Source of the DNA: Acanthamoeba sp. SK_2022b
Lineage: Eukaryota; Discosea; Longamoebia; Acanthamoebidae
Direction: 5' to 3'
NCBI GenBank assembly: GCA_027943245.1
Contig: JANDJZ010001103.1
Coordinates: forward strand, 1-23,655
DNA length: 23,655 nucleotides
The notes below the pieces were generated by a model. It made no database searches, was not told where the DNA came from, and saw only the letters and a program-made list of their open reading frames with translations. Below, piece after piece: positions 1 through 6,429 of this stretch. The position numbers were made by a program, and so were the translations under genes. Each line of letters starts with the position of its first letter. Positions within the stretch are counted from its first letter, which is position 1.

Positions 1-103
1 CCTCGCGCCCGACGGGCACGAGCAGGTCGGAGCCCTCGTAGGGAAGCGCGTAGTGGAAGAACGGTCCGACCGTCTGGCCGGGCGTCGCGACGAGCTTGGT
101 CAC
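1..103 (-). CDS. pcaG: Protocatechuate 3,4-dioxygenase alpha subunit, N-terminal part
   Basis: Only the first 34 codons lie in the window; the gene runs off the left edge. The visible protein begins VTKLVATPGQTVGPFFHYAL, the typical start of the PcaG alpha chain. The TPGQTVGPFFH stretch is a family hallmark. The GTG start (103-101) overlaps the TGA stop of pcaH in a GTGA tetranucleotide, so translation of the two subunits is probably coupled. PcaG pairs with PcaH in the Fe(III) intradiol dioxygenase that opens protocatechuate to 3-carboxy-cis,cis-muconate in the beta-ketoadipate pathway. PcaG itself carries no iron ligands in known enzymes. The identification rests on the N-terminus and the neighbour. 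Confidence 0.93.
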   Translation of the reverse strand, partial: MTKLVATPGQTVGPFFHYALPYEGSDLLVPVGRE

Positions 104-882
104 GCGTGGTCCTCCTCTTCCATCCACGTGCGGTGGCTGCCGGTGAGCACGATGTCCCAGCGGTAGCCGGTGGCCCACTCGTGGGTCGTGACCTCGTGGT
201 CGTACGTCGCGACGAGCCGGTCGCGCGCCCGCTGGTCGGTGATCGACTGGTAGATCGGGTCCAGCGAGAACAGCGGGTCGCCCGGGAAGTACATCTGCGT
301 GACCATCCGCTGCGTGAAGTCGGTGCCGAACAGCGAGAAGTGGATGTGCGCCGGCCGCCACGCGTTGTGGTGGTTCTTCCACGGGTACGGGCCGGGCTTG
401 ATCGTCTGGAAGCGGTACGAGCCGTCCGGACCGGTGAGGCAGCGTCCGACGCCGGTGAAGTTCGGGTCGATCGGCGCGGGGTGCTGGTCGCGCTTGTGGA
501 TGTAGCGTCCGGCGGCGTTGGCCTGCCAGATCTCGACGAGCTGACCGGCCACGGGACGTCCGTCGCCGTCGACGACCCGGCCGGTGACGACGATGCGCTC
601 GCCGATCGGCTCGCCGTTCGGCTGCATCGTCAGGTCGGCCTCGAGTGGGCTGACGTCGCGGTGCCCGAACGCCGGCGACCACCGCTCGATCTCCTCGGGA
701 TCGGTGTGGTGCAGGCTCTTGGTCGGGTGGCGCAGCAGGCTGCTGCGGTACGGGGGGAAGTCCAGCCGCGGCTGGGTCTCCTCGACGCCGGAGGCCTCGT
801 ACTCCTTCGAGACGGCGGCGATCTCCGCGTCGATCTCGGACTGCGAGGCGGCAGCCGCGTCGGGATCGGTGGGGACGGTCAT
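100..882 (-). CDS. pcaH: Protocatechuate 3,4-dioxygenase beta subunit
   Basis: This 260-residue protein is the catalytic, iron-bearing subunit of the intradiol ring-cleaving dioxygenase of the beta-ketoadipate pathway. All four expected Fe(III) ligands can be placed: Tyr127 (ANAAGRYIHKRDQ), Tyr166 (KPGPYPWKN), and His179 and His181 (WRPAHIHFS). The intradiol core, roughly residues 60-250, is complete and of normal length. The ATG at 882 is chosen because a TAGCGT -10-like hexamer (895-890) ends seven bases upstream, the layout of a leaderless actinobacterial gene. The open frame continues far upstream but without family similarity. It overlaps pcaG by four bases and is divergent from an IclR-type regulator, the usual kind of pca gene controller. 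Confidence 0.96.
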   Translation of the reverse strand: MTVPTDPDAAAASQSEIDAEIAAVSKEYEASGVEETQPRLDFPPYRSSLLRHPTKSLHHTDPEEIERWSPAFGHRDVSPLEADLTMQPNGEPIGERIVVTGRVVDGDGRPVAGQLVEIWQANAAGRYIHKRDQHPAPIDPNFTGVGRCLTGPDGSYRFQTIKPGPYPWKNHHNAWRPAHIHFSLFGTDFTQRMVTQMYFPGDPLFSLDPIYQSITDQRARDRLVATYDHEVTTHEWATGYRWDIVLTGSHRTWMEEEDHA

Positions 883-954
883 GGTCCGCACGCTACGGAC
901 GTGTCCCAGGTCACCACCAGCCCACACTTCCGGTGAGTGGAAGAATGGGCTCTC
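883..954. promoter_or_regulatory. Divergent pcaH / iclR promoter region
   Basis: This 72-base gap separates the two divergent start codons. On the minus strand TAGCGT (895-890) ends seven bases before the pcaH ATG. On the plus strand AAGAAT (941-946) ends eight bases before the GTG at 955. Both fit leaderless transcripts starting at or next to the start codon. The regulator presumably binds in this gap, but I saw no convincing dyad. Confidence 0.5.
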
Positions 955-1701
955 GTGAGCGAGCGGACCACCGGACCCAGCGTCACCTCGAGGGCGCTGG
1001 CGCTGCTCGGGGCCTTCGACGCCGACCACCGCCGCCTGACCCTGACGCAAATGGCGACGCGGGCGGACGTCCCGCTGTCGACCGCCCACCGGCTGGTCGG
1101 GGAGCTCGAGGCCTGGGGCGCGGTGGCGCGCCGACCGGACGGTGCCTACGTCGTCGGCCGGCGGATGTGGGACGTCGGGCTGCTCGCCCCGCTGCAGAGC
1201 GGGCTGCGCGAGGCGGCGTCGCCGTTCCTGTCCGACGTCCACGCGGCCACCCGGGCGACCGTCCACCTCGCGGTGCGCGAGGGCACCGAGGTGCTCTACG
1301 TCGACCGGCTCATGGGCACCGCGTCGCTGCCCATCGTCAGCCGGATCGGCTCGCGCCTTCCGCTGCACTGCACCGGCGTGGGCAAGGTGCTGCTCGCCCA
1401 CGCCCCGGCGACCGTCCGGGCCGCGGCGATGGAGCACCTGACCCGGATGACGCCGTACACCGTCACCCGGGCGGACGTCCTGGAGGCGCAGCTCGAGCGG
1501 ACCCGCCGGCAGGGCTACGCGACCACGGCCGAGGAGATGACGCTCGGCGCCGGCTCGATCGCCGTGCCGGTGCGCCGCGGCGACGACGTGGTGGCGGCGC
1601 TCGGCGTCGTCGTGGCCGACACGCGACGCGGACGGGCCCGGCTCGTCGCCGCGCTCGAGGTCGCCGCCCGCGGAGTCGAGCGCACCCTCAAGCGTCCGTG
1701 A
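955..1701 (+). CDS. IclR-family transcriptional regulator (PcaR-like by context)
   Basis: The product is about 248 residues. It has an N-terminal winged helix-turn-helix (about residues 8-70, including LTLTQMATRADVPLSTAHRL) and a C-terminal IclR effector domain (about 80-245, including PLHCTGVGKVLLAH and GAGSIAVPVRR). This is the full length for the family. The GTG at 955 is preferred over an in-frame GTG at 937, because the only plausible -10 hexamer, AAGAAT (941-946), lies between them. Divergent transcription from pcaHG suggests control of protocatechuate catabolism by a pathway intermediate. The effector cannot be read from the sequence. Its stop lies ten bases from the convergent MFS remnant. 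Confidence 0.9.
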   Translation: MSERTTGPSVTSRALALLGAFDADHRRLTLTQMATRADVPLSTAHRLVGELEAWGAVARRPDGAYVVGRRMWDVGLLAPLQSGLREAASPFLSDVHAATRATVHLAVREGTEVLYVDRLMGTASLPIVSRIGSRLPLHCTGVGKVLLAHAPATVRAAAMEHLTRMTPYTVTRADVLEAQLERTRRQGYATTAEEMTLGAGSIAVPVRRGDDVVAALGVVVADTRRGRARLVAALEVAARGVERTLKRP

Positions 1702-1711
1702 GAGCGAGAGG

Positions 1712-2203
1712 TCACTCGGTCGCCGTCACGCCGGCCGGCACCGGCCCGTGGCCGGCCCTCGCCGCTCGCGACCGCGTCACCGAGCGGCGGCCCAGCGCCC
1801 AGGCGAGCAGCCCGCCGAGCGCGAACCCGGCCCCGAGGGCTGCGGACCCGGTCCAGCCCCCCGCGTCGTACGCGGCGGTCGTGGTCGCCGCGCCGAGGGC
1901 GGAGCCGAGCGAGTAGAACACCATGTAGCCGCCCAGGACCGTGCTCGTCCGGTCCGGGTGCGCGGACGTGAGCAGGGCCTGGTTGCTGACGTGCGCCGCC
2001 TGGACCGCGAAGTCCAGCACCACGACGCCCGCGACCACCGGCCACAGCGACCAGGTCGCCTGCCCGGACCCCAGCCATGACAGCGCCAGCAGGACGAGTG
2101 CCGCCCCGGTGACGGCGTCGAGGTGGTCGAGCGGCGGACGGGCTACGACGGCTACGGCGCCACGAACGCGCCGATCCGCCAGGCCGCCCAGCAGCGCGCC
2201 TAG
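1712..2203 (-). pseudogene. 5'-truncated MFS transporter remnant (C-terminal third)
   Basis: The frame encodes a helix-rich tail of about 160 residues, with segments such as GALLGGLADRR, VVAGVVVLDFAVQAAHVSNQ and GYMVFYSLGSALGAATT. This is how the end of a DHA1-type major facilitator reads: a motif-A-like loop followed by about four membrane helices. A normal MFS protein is about 400 residues. Here similarity stops exactly where the ArsO-like gene ends (stop at 2202-2200), and the upstream continuation of the frame is only that gene read out of phase. No good ribosome site or start was seen. The short charged stretch after GGLADRR also looks unlike a membrane helix. I infer a deletion scar. 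A short functional gene starting at an internal GTG is less likely. Confidence 0.62.
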
Positions 2204-3504
2204 CGCCGTCCGAACGGGACGATCGCCGGCCCGGGCGGGACGGTGCAGCACCCTCCGGCGGCCGGTGCGTCGTCGAAGCTGCCGGCGCCGCCGCAGACGC
2301 CCGTCTCGGGCAGCGTGAGGTCGACCCGCTCGGCCGCCTCCCGGTCGCCCGCGAGGGCCGCGGCCACCGAACGGGCCTGCTCGAAGCCCGTGAGGGCCAG
2401 GAACGACGGGGCGCGACCGTACGACTTCATCCCGGCGAGGAAGAAGCCGTGCTCGGGCTGCTCCAGCTCGCGCATGCCGTGCGGGTAGACGGTGCCGCAG
2501 GAGTGGACGTTCGGGTCGATGAGCGGCGCCAGCGCGCGCGGTGCCTGCAGCCGTGGGTCGAGGTCGAGCCGTACCTCGGACAGGAAGGACAGGTCCGGGC
2601 GGAAGCCGGTCAGCACGACCACCTCGTCCACGTCCTCGACCCGTCTGCCGTCGGTGGACACCACCGTCAGGTGCTCGTCCCTGCGCTCGACCCGCTCGGT
2701 GCGGAACCCGGTCATGGTGGTCACCCCGCCGCCGGAGACGACCGCCCGCGCCTGCTGGCCGAGCGCACCGCGCTGGCTGAGCTGGTCGGCCTCCCCGCCG
2801 CCGAACGCGTCCCCGACGGCCGAGCGCCTGACCAGCCAGGTGACCCGGGTGTCGGGCAGGCGCGTGAGACCGATGAGTGCGGTCTTGGCCGACGCGCCGG
2901 TGCCGGCGACGACCACGTGGCGACCGGCGTACCGCGCGCGCGTCGCCGGGTCGGTCAGGTCGGGGACGCGGTAGGAGATCCGGTCGGACGCCTCGCGCTC
3001 CCCAACGGCGGGCAGGCCGTCGCCGCCCAGCGGACTGGTGCCCGACCAGGTCCCGGACGCGTCCACGACGGCCCGGGCCCGGAGTCGGAGGCCGCCCTGC
3101 GGCGCCCGGACGTGGACCACGAACGGGGCCTCGTCGCGCCCGGAGTCGACCATCACGTCGCGGTCGAGCCGCGTCACGCCGGTGACCTCGTGCCGCAGGC
3201 GGACGGAGTCGCCCAGCGCCGCGGCGAGCGGTTCCAGGTAGCGGTCGGCCCAGTCGGCCCCGGTCGGGAAGCCGGTCGCGTCGGGAGAGTCCCAGCCGGC
3301 GGCGTCCAGCAGCCGGGCCGCGGCCGGGTCGACGAGCTCCGACCACGGCGAGAACAGCCGCACGTGACCCCACTCGCGGACGGCTGCGCCGGCGCGTCCC
3401 CCGCGCTCCAGCACCACGGTGTCCACGGAGCGCTCACGCAGGTGGGCGGCGACGGCGAGGCCGACGGGCCCCGCTCCGACGACGACGACGGGCAGCTCAG
3501 CCAC
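2200..3504 (-). CDS. arsO: ArsO-like FAD/NAD(P)H-dependent flavoprotein of the ars operon
   Basis: This 434-residue protein has an N-terminal FAD fingerprint (VVVVGAGPVGLAVAAH, glycines 10/12/15) and a second dinucleotide site (VVVAGTGASAKTA, residues 198-208). It also has an LTGFRPDLSFL segment (299-309) typical of flavin monooxygenase and thioredoxin-reductase-like folds. Its tail contains Cys404, Cys419 and Cys420 (LPETGVC...GGCC). Such proteins are common in actinobacterial ars operons and are annotated as ArsO-type oxidoreductases; their reaction is not firmly established. The GTG at 3504 is chosen for a GGAGGT ribosome site five bases upstream. It overlaps arsC by eight bases (GTGGCTGA). 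The cysteine-rich tail may bind trivalent arsenic, which is inference. Confidence 0.82.
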   Translation of the reverse strand: MAELPVVVVGAGPVGLAVAAHLRERSVDTVVLERGGRAGAAVREWGHVRLFSPWSELVDPAAARLLDAAGWDSPDATGFPTGADWADRYLEPLAAALGDSVRLRHEVTGVTRLDRDVMVDSGRDEAPFVVHVRAPQGGLRLRARAVVDASGTWSGTSPLGGDGLPAVGEREASDRISYRVPDLTDPATRARYAGRHVVVAGTGASAKTALIGLTRLPDTRVTWLVRRSAVGDAFGGGEADQLSQRGALGQQARAVVSGGGVTTMTGFRTERVERRDEHLTVVSTDGRRVEDVDEVVVLTGFRPDLSFLSEVRLDLDPRLQAPRALAPLIDPNVHSCGTVYPHGMRELEQPEHGFFLAGMKSYGRAPSFLALTGFEQARSVAAALAGDREAAERVDLTLPETGVCGGAGSFDDAPAAGGCCTVPPGPAIVPFGRR

Positions 3505-3913
3505 GGCGCACCTCCACGTCCAGCGAGGCCAGCAGGCCCTCGACGCGGCGGCGGACCTCGTCGCGCACGCCCCTGACGACCTCGAGGCTCTGTCCGGCCG
3601 GGTCGGTGAGCTCCCAGTCCTCGTAGCGGGTGCCGGGGAAGAACGGGCACGCGTCACCGCACCCCATCGTGACCACGACGTCGGAAGCCTGCACCGCGTC
3701 GTCGGTCAGCACCCGGGGCGTCGCGGCGGCGATGTCGATGCCGACCTCGGCCATCGCCTCGACGGCGACCGGGTTGACGCTGTCGGCGGGCTGGGAGCCG
3801 GCCGAGCGCACCTCCACCTGGTCGCCGGCCAGGTGGGTGAGCCACGCGGCGGCCATCTGGGACCGGCCGGCGTTGTGCACGCAAACGAACAGGACGGAGG
3901 GACGGTCAGTCAC
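3497..3913 (-). CDS. arsC: Arsenate reductase, LMW-phosphatase fold
   Basis: This 138-residue protein carries the CX5R catalytic loop (FVCVHNAGRSQ, Cys11 to Arg17), an SAGSQPADSVNP segment, and MGCGDACPFFPGTRYEDWEL with Cys85 and Cys89. The last segment closely resembles the mycothiol-linked arsenate reductases of Corynebacterium. It reduces arsenate to arsenite in the cytoplasm for export by Acr3. Whether the thiol relay is thioredoxin- or mycothiol/mycoredoxin-based is inferred from the actinobacterial context. The GTG at 3913 has a GAGGAG ribosome site five bases upstream and overlaps the end of acr3 by eight bases (GTGACTGA), so translation is probably coupled. Confidence 0.95.
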   Translation of the reverse strand: MTDRPSVLFVCVHNAGRSQMAAAWLTHLAGDQVEVRSAGSQPADSVNPVAVEAMAEVGIDIAAATPRVLTDDAVQASDVVVTMGCGDACPFFPGTRYEDWELTDPAGQSLEVVRGVRDEVRRRVEGLLASLDVEVRRG

Positions 3914-4985
3914 GAGGACTCCTCGGGTCGGCGGGGACGGGGACGGGGAACCAGCGGCGCGCCCACAGGGAGACGTGGACGAGGCCGACGAGCACGGGCA
4001 CCTCGATGAGCGGGCCCACCACACCGGCCAGCGCCTCGCCCGAGGCGACGCCGAACGTCGCGACGGCCACGGCGATGGCCAGCTCGAAGTTGTTGCCGGC
4101 CGCGGTGAAGGCCAGCGTCGACGTGCGGGCGTGCCCGAGCCGGAGCCGGTGCCCGACGAGTAGGCCGGCCGCGAACATCACGGCGAAGTAGCCCAGCAGC
4201 GGCAGCGCGATGCGCGCGACGTCGAGCGGGTGCGAGGTGATGCGATCGCCCTGGAGGGCGAACAGCACGACGATCGTGAACAGCAGCCCGTAGAGCGCCC
4301 ACGGGCCGAGTCGCGGCAGCAGGCGCTGCTCGTACCAGTCGCGCCCGCGAGCGTGCTCCCCCACGACACGGGTCAGGAAGCCGGCGACCAGCGGAACCCC
4401 CAGGAACACCAGCACGCTCACGGTGACGGTGACGACGCTGAACTGGGCGCTGACGGTCTGGAGGCCCAGCCATGCGGGCAGCGCCTCCAGGTAGAACCAG
4501 CCCAGCGCCCCGAAGGCCGCCACCTGGAAGAGCGAGTTGAGGGCCACGAGGACCGCCGCTGCCTCGCGGTCGCCGCAGGCGAGGTCGTTCCACACCAGCA
4601 CCATGGCGATGCACCGGGCGAGCCCGACGACGACCAGGCCGGTGCGGTACTCGGGCAGGTCCGGCAGCAGCAGCCAGGCCAGGGCGAACATCAGCGCCGG
4701 ACCGACCAGCCAGTTCAGGACGAGGGACGCCGCGAGCAGACGTCGGTCACCGGTCACTGCGTGCAGCCGGTCGTAGCGCACCTTCGCGAGCACCGGGTAC
4801 ATCATCACCAGCAGCCCGACCGCGATCGGCAGCGAGACGGACCCGACGGTGACGGCGTCGAGCACGGTGGCCACGCCCGGCCAGGCCCAGCCCAGGGCGA
4901 GCCCGGCGGCCATCGCCAGCCCGATCCAGGCCGGCAGGTAGCGGTCGAGCCGGGACAGCCGCGAGGGCGTCGTGGTGGTGGTCAC
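3906..4985 (-). CDS. acr3: Arsenite efflux permease ACR3
   Basis: This 359-residue membrane protein has about ten hydrophobic segments and ACR3 signatures: LARCIAMVLVWNDLACGD with Cys124, and FTAAGNNFELAIAVAVATFG with Glu301. These match the conserved cysteine and glutamate needed for arsenite transport in characterised Acr3 proteins. It exports As(III) using the proton-motive force. The GTG at 4985 follows an AAGGAG ribosome site eight bases upstream. It is the first gene of the leftward acr3-arsC-arsO operon and is divergent from arsR. Expression probably starts from the TTGACA/TAAGGT promoter in the intergenic region under ArsR control. Confidence 0.96.
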   Translation of the reverse strand: MTTTTTPSRLSRLDRYLPAWIGLAMAAGLALGWAWPGVATVLDAVTVGSVSLPIAVGLLVMMYPVLAKVRYDRLHAVTGDRRLLAASLVLNWLVGPALMFALAWLLLPDLPEYRTGLVVVGLARCIAMVLVWNDLACGDREAAAVLVALNSLFQVAAFGALGWFYLEALPAWLGLQTVSAQFSVVTVTVSVLVFLGVPLVAGFLTRVVGEHARGRDWYEQRLLPRLGPWALYGLLFTIVVLFALQGDRITSHPLDVARIALPLLGYFAVMFAAGLLVGHRLRLGHARTSTLAFTAAGNNFELAIAVAVATFGVASGEALAGVVGPLIEVPVLVGLVHVSLWARRWFPVPVPADPRSPRD

Positions 4986-4994
4986 CGTGCTCCT

Positions 4995-5014
4995 TCATCG
5001 ATGGATGTCGATGT
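4995..5014. promoter_or_regulatory. ArsR operator, copy 1
   Basis: The 20-base dyad TCATCGA-N6-TCGATGT matches an ideal ACATCGA-N6-TCGATGT at 13 of 14 arm positions. It lies between the predicted acr3 transcription start (about 5012) and the acr3 start codon. Bound ArsR there would block the start of the leftward transcript. Confidence 0.75.
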
Positions 5015-5018
5015 CTGG

Positions 5019-5046
5019 ACCTTAGCAATACATCGATGAGTGTCAA
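5019..5046 (-). promoter_or_regulatory. Promoter of the acr3-arsC-arsO operon
   Basis: On the minus strand TTGACA (5046-5041) is followed after 16 bases by TAAGGT (5024-5019), a near-consensus housekeeping promoter. Operator copy 2 covers the -35 and operator copy 1 lies just downstream of the -10. This is the arrangement expected for repression relieved by arsenite. Confidence 0.75.
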
Positions 5047-5049
5047 TGT
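5030..5049. promoter_or_regulatory. ArsR operator, copy 2
   Basis: The 20-base dyad ACATCGA-N6-TCAATGT has the same 7-6-7 geometry as copy 1 and begins exactly 35 bases from it. It covers the -35 of the leftward promoter and lies just upstream of the arsR -10 (TACGCT, 5056-5061). One site could therefore repress both directions. Confidence 0.75.
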
Positions 5050-5055
5050 CTGGGC

Positions 5056-5061
5056 TACGCT
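5056..5061 (+). promoter_or_regulatory. -10 element of arsR (leaderless)
   Basis: TACGCT ends six bases before the arsR ATG at 5068. No ribosome-binding sequence lies between, so the transcript probably starts at the ATG itself. Confidence 0.6.
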
Positions 5062-5067
5062 GGATCC

Positions 5068-5409
5068 ATGACCACCGTGGAGCGAGACGGCTGCTGCGTC
5101 CCGATCACCGCCGAGGCGCTGCCCGACGACGCGGCGCGCCGGCTGGCCGCACGGTTCAAGGCGATCGGCGAGCCGACCCGGCTGCGGCTGCTCTCGCTCG
5201 TCGCCGCCCAGGACGGCGCCGAGGCGTGTGTCTGCGACCTGACCGCTCCGGTCGGGCTGTCGCAGCCGACCGTCTCGCACCACCTGAAGGTGCTCGTCGA
5301 TGCGGGCCTGCTGACCCGCACCAAGCGGGGCGTGTGGTCGTACTACGCCCTGGTGCCCGGGGCGCTGGACGACCTCGCGGACGTGCTGCGGTCGAGCGCC
5401 AGGGCCTAG
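5068..5409 (+). CDS. arsR: Arsenical-responsive repressor ArsR
   Basis: This 113-residue winged-helix repressor contains RFKAIGEPTRLRLLSLV and the recognition region CDLTAPVGLSQPTVSHHLKV, followed by LLTRTKRGVWSYYAL. Candidate arsenic ligands are an N-terminal Cys9-Cys10 pair (DGCCVP) plus Cys54 and Cys56 (ACVCDL). A vicinal N-terminal pair with a cysteine near the DNA-binding helix matches the Corynebacterium ArsR type (Cys15/16/55) rather than the E. coli CxCxxC type. It presumably represses itself and acr3-arsC-arsO through the two dyads in 4995-5049. Its TAG stop shares a CTAG palindrome with the stop of the convergent transporter gene. Confidence 0.95.
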   Translation: MTTVERDGCCVPITAEALPDDAARRLAARFKAIGEPTRLRLLSLVAAQDGAEACVCDLTAPVGLSQPTVSHHLKVLVDAGLLTRTKRGVWSYYALVPGALDDLADVLRSSARA

Positions 5410-6374
5410 ACCTCGGCGGTCTCGGCCCGGCGCCCCATGCGCCCGGCCAGCCAGGCGCACACCACGAGCTGGAGCTGGTGGTAGAGCATGAGCGGCAGCA
5501 CGGCGAGGGCGAAGTCGTCCGAGGCGAACAGCACCGACATCATCGGCAGGCCGGCCGCCAGGCTCTTGTGGCTGCCGCAGAACAGCAGCGGCACGCGGTC
5601 GCTCCAGGCCAGCCCGATCGCGCGGCCGAGGAGCACGCACAGGCCGAGGGCCGCCGCGAGCAGCAGCGCGCAGGCCGCCACCACCACGAGCGCCGAGACG
5701 ACGTCGACGTGGCTCCACACGTCCGCCTCGGCGCCCTTGCTGAACGCCGCGTAGACCACGAGCAGGATCGTGAGCCGGTCGTAGCGCCCGAGCACGGGGT
5801 GCCAGCGCGTCACCGCCGCCGCGGTGAGCGGACGGCTCAGCGTCCCGACCACGAACGGCACCAGCAGCTGCAGGACGATCGCGAGCACCGTGGAGCCGCT
5901 GACGGAGACGTCGCCGCTGCCGGCCAGGAGCAGGCCGACGAGCAGCGGGGTGAGCGCGACGCCGAGCAGGTTCGACAGCGACGCCCCCACGACGGCGCCG
6001 GCGACGTTGCCGTGGGCGATGCCGGTGAACGCCACCGACGACTGCACCGTGGACGGCACCAGGGTCAGCAGCAGGACGCCCGTCGCCAGCCCGGGCGGGA
6101 GCAGCGGGTCGGTCACCAGCCGGCCGAGCAGGCCGAGCAGCGGGAAGGCGACGTAGGTCATGGCCAGGATGGCCAGGTGCAGACGGACGTTGCGCAGGCC
6201 GTGCCAGGTCTCGGCGGGCGACAGCCGGGCGCCGTAGAGGAAGAACAGCAGCGCGACGGCGACCTTGACGACGACGTCGAGCACGTCGAGCCCGTCGCCG
6301 GTGACCGGCAGGAACGTGCCCAGCAGGGCGACCGCGAGGAGGGCGAGCAGGAAGGGGTCGAGACGCAGCCGCAC
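5406..6374 (-). CDS. Bile acid:sodium symporter-like (SBF/YfeH-type) membrane transporter
   Basis: This 322-residue, highly hydrophobic protein has about ten predicted membrane segments. It shows the conserved VPSTVQSSVAFTGIAHGNVAGAV region in its middle and LLFCGSHKSLAAGLPMMSVLF near its end, which mark the SBF-like/YfeH branch of the bile/arsenite/riboflavin transporter superfamily. The substrate is unknown; bile acids are unlikely in a free-living actinobacterium. The GTG at 6374 lies six bases after a TAGGGT hexamer (6386-6381) and looks leaderless. It is divergent from proC, and its TAG stop overlaps the arsR stop. ACR3 belongs to the same superfamily, so a link to arsenic is possible, but nothing here demonstrates it. 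Confidence 0.85.
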   Translation of the reverse strand: MRLRLDPFLLALLAVALLGTFLPVTGDGLDVLDVVVKVAVALLFFLYGARLSPAETWHGLRNVRLHLAILAMTYVAFPLLGLLGRLVTDPLLPPGLATGVLLLTLVPSTVQSSVAFTGIAHGNVAGAVVGASLSNLLGVALTPLLVGLLLAGSGDVSVSGSTVLAIVLQLLVPFVVGTLSRPLTAAAVTRWHPVLGRYDRLTILLVVYAAFSKGAEADVWSHVDVVSALVVVAACALLLAAALGLCVLLGRAIGLAWSDRVPLLFCGSHKSLAAGLPMMSVLFASDDFALAVLPLMLYHQLQLVVCAWLAGRMGRRAETAEV

Positions 6375-6429
6375 ACGTGAACCCTAGGGGAGACGTCCCC
6401 GGGTGGCCTCCACGTCCTAGGCTGGCGGT
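6375..6429. promoter_or_regulatory. Divergent leaderless promoters of the SBF transporter and proC
   Basis: Only 55 bases separate the two start codons. TAGGGT (6386-6381, minus) and TAGGCT (6418-6423, plus) each end six bases before their GTG. The two -35 regions would interdigitate around 6395-6410. Confidence 0.55.

Noticed and set aside
1712..3373. A 553-residue fusion of an ArsO-like domain with an MFS domain
   Set aside because: The upstream part of this frame is arsO read out of phase, so it is not a true fusion.
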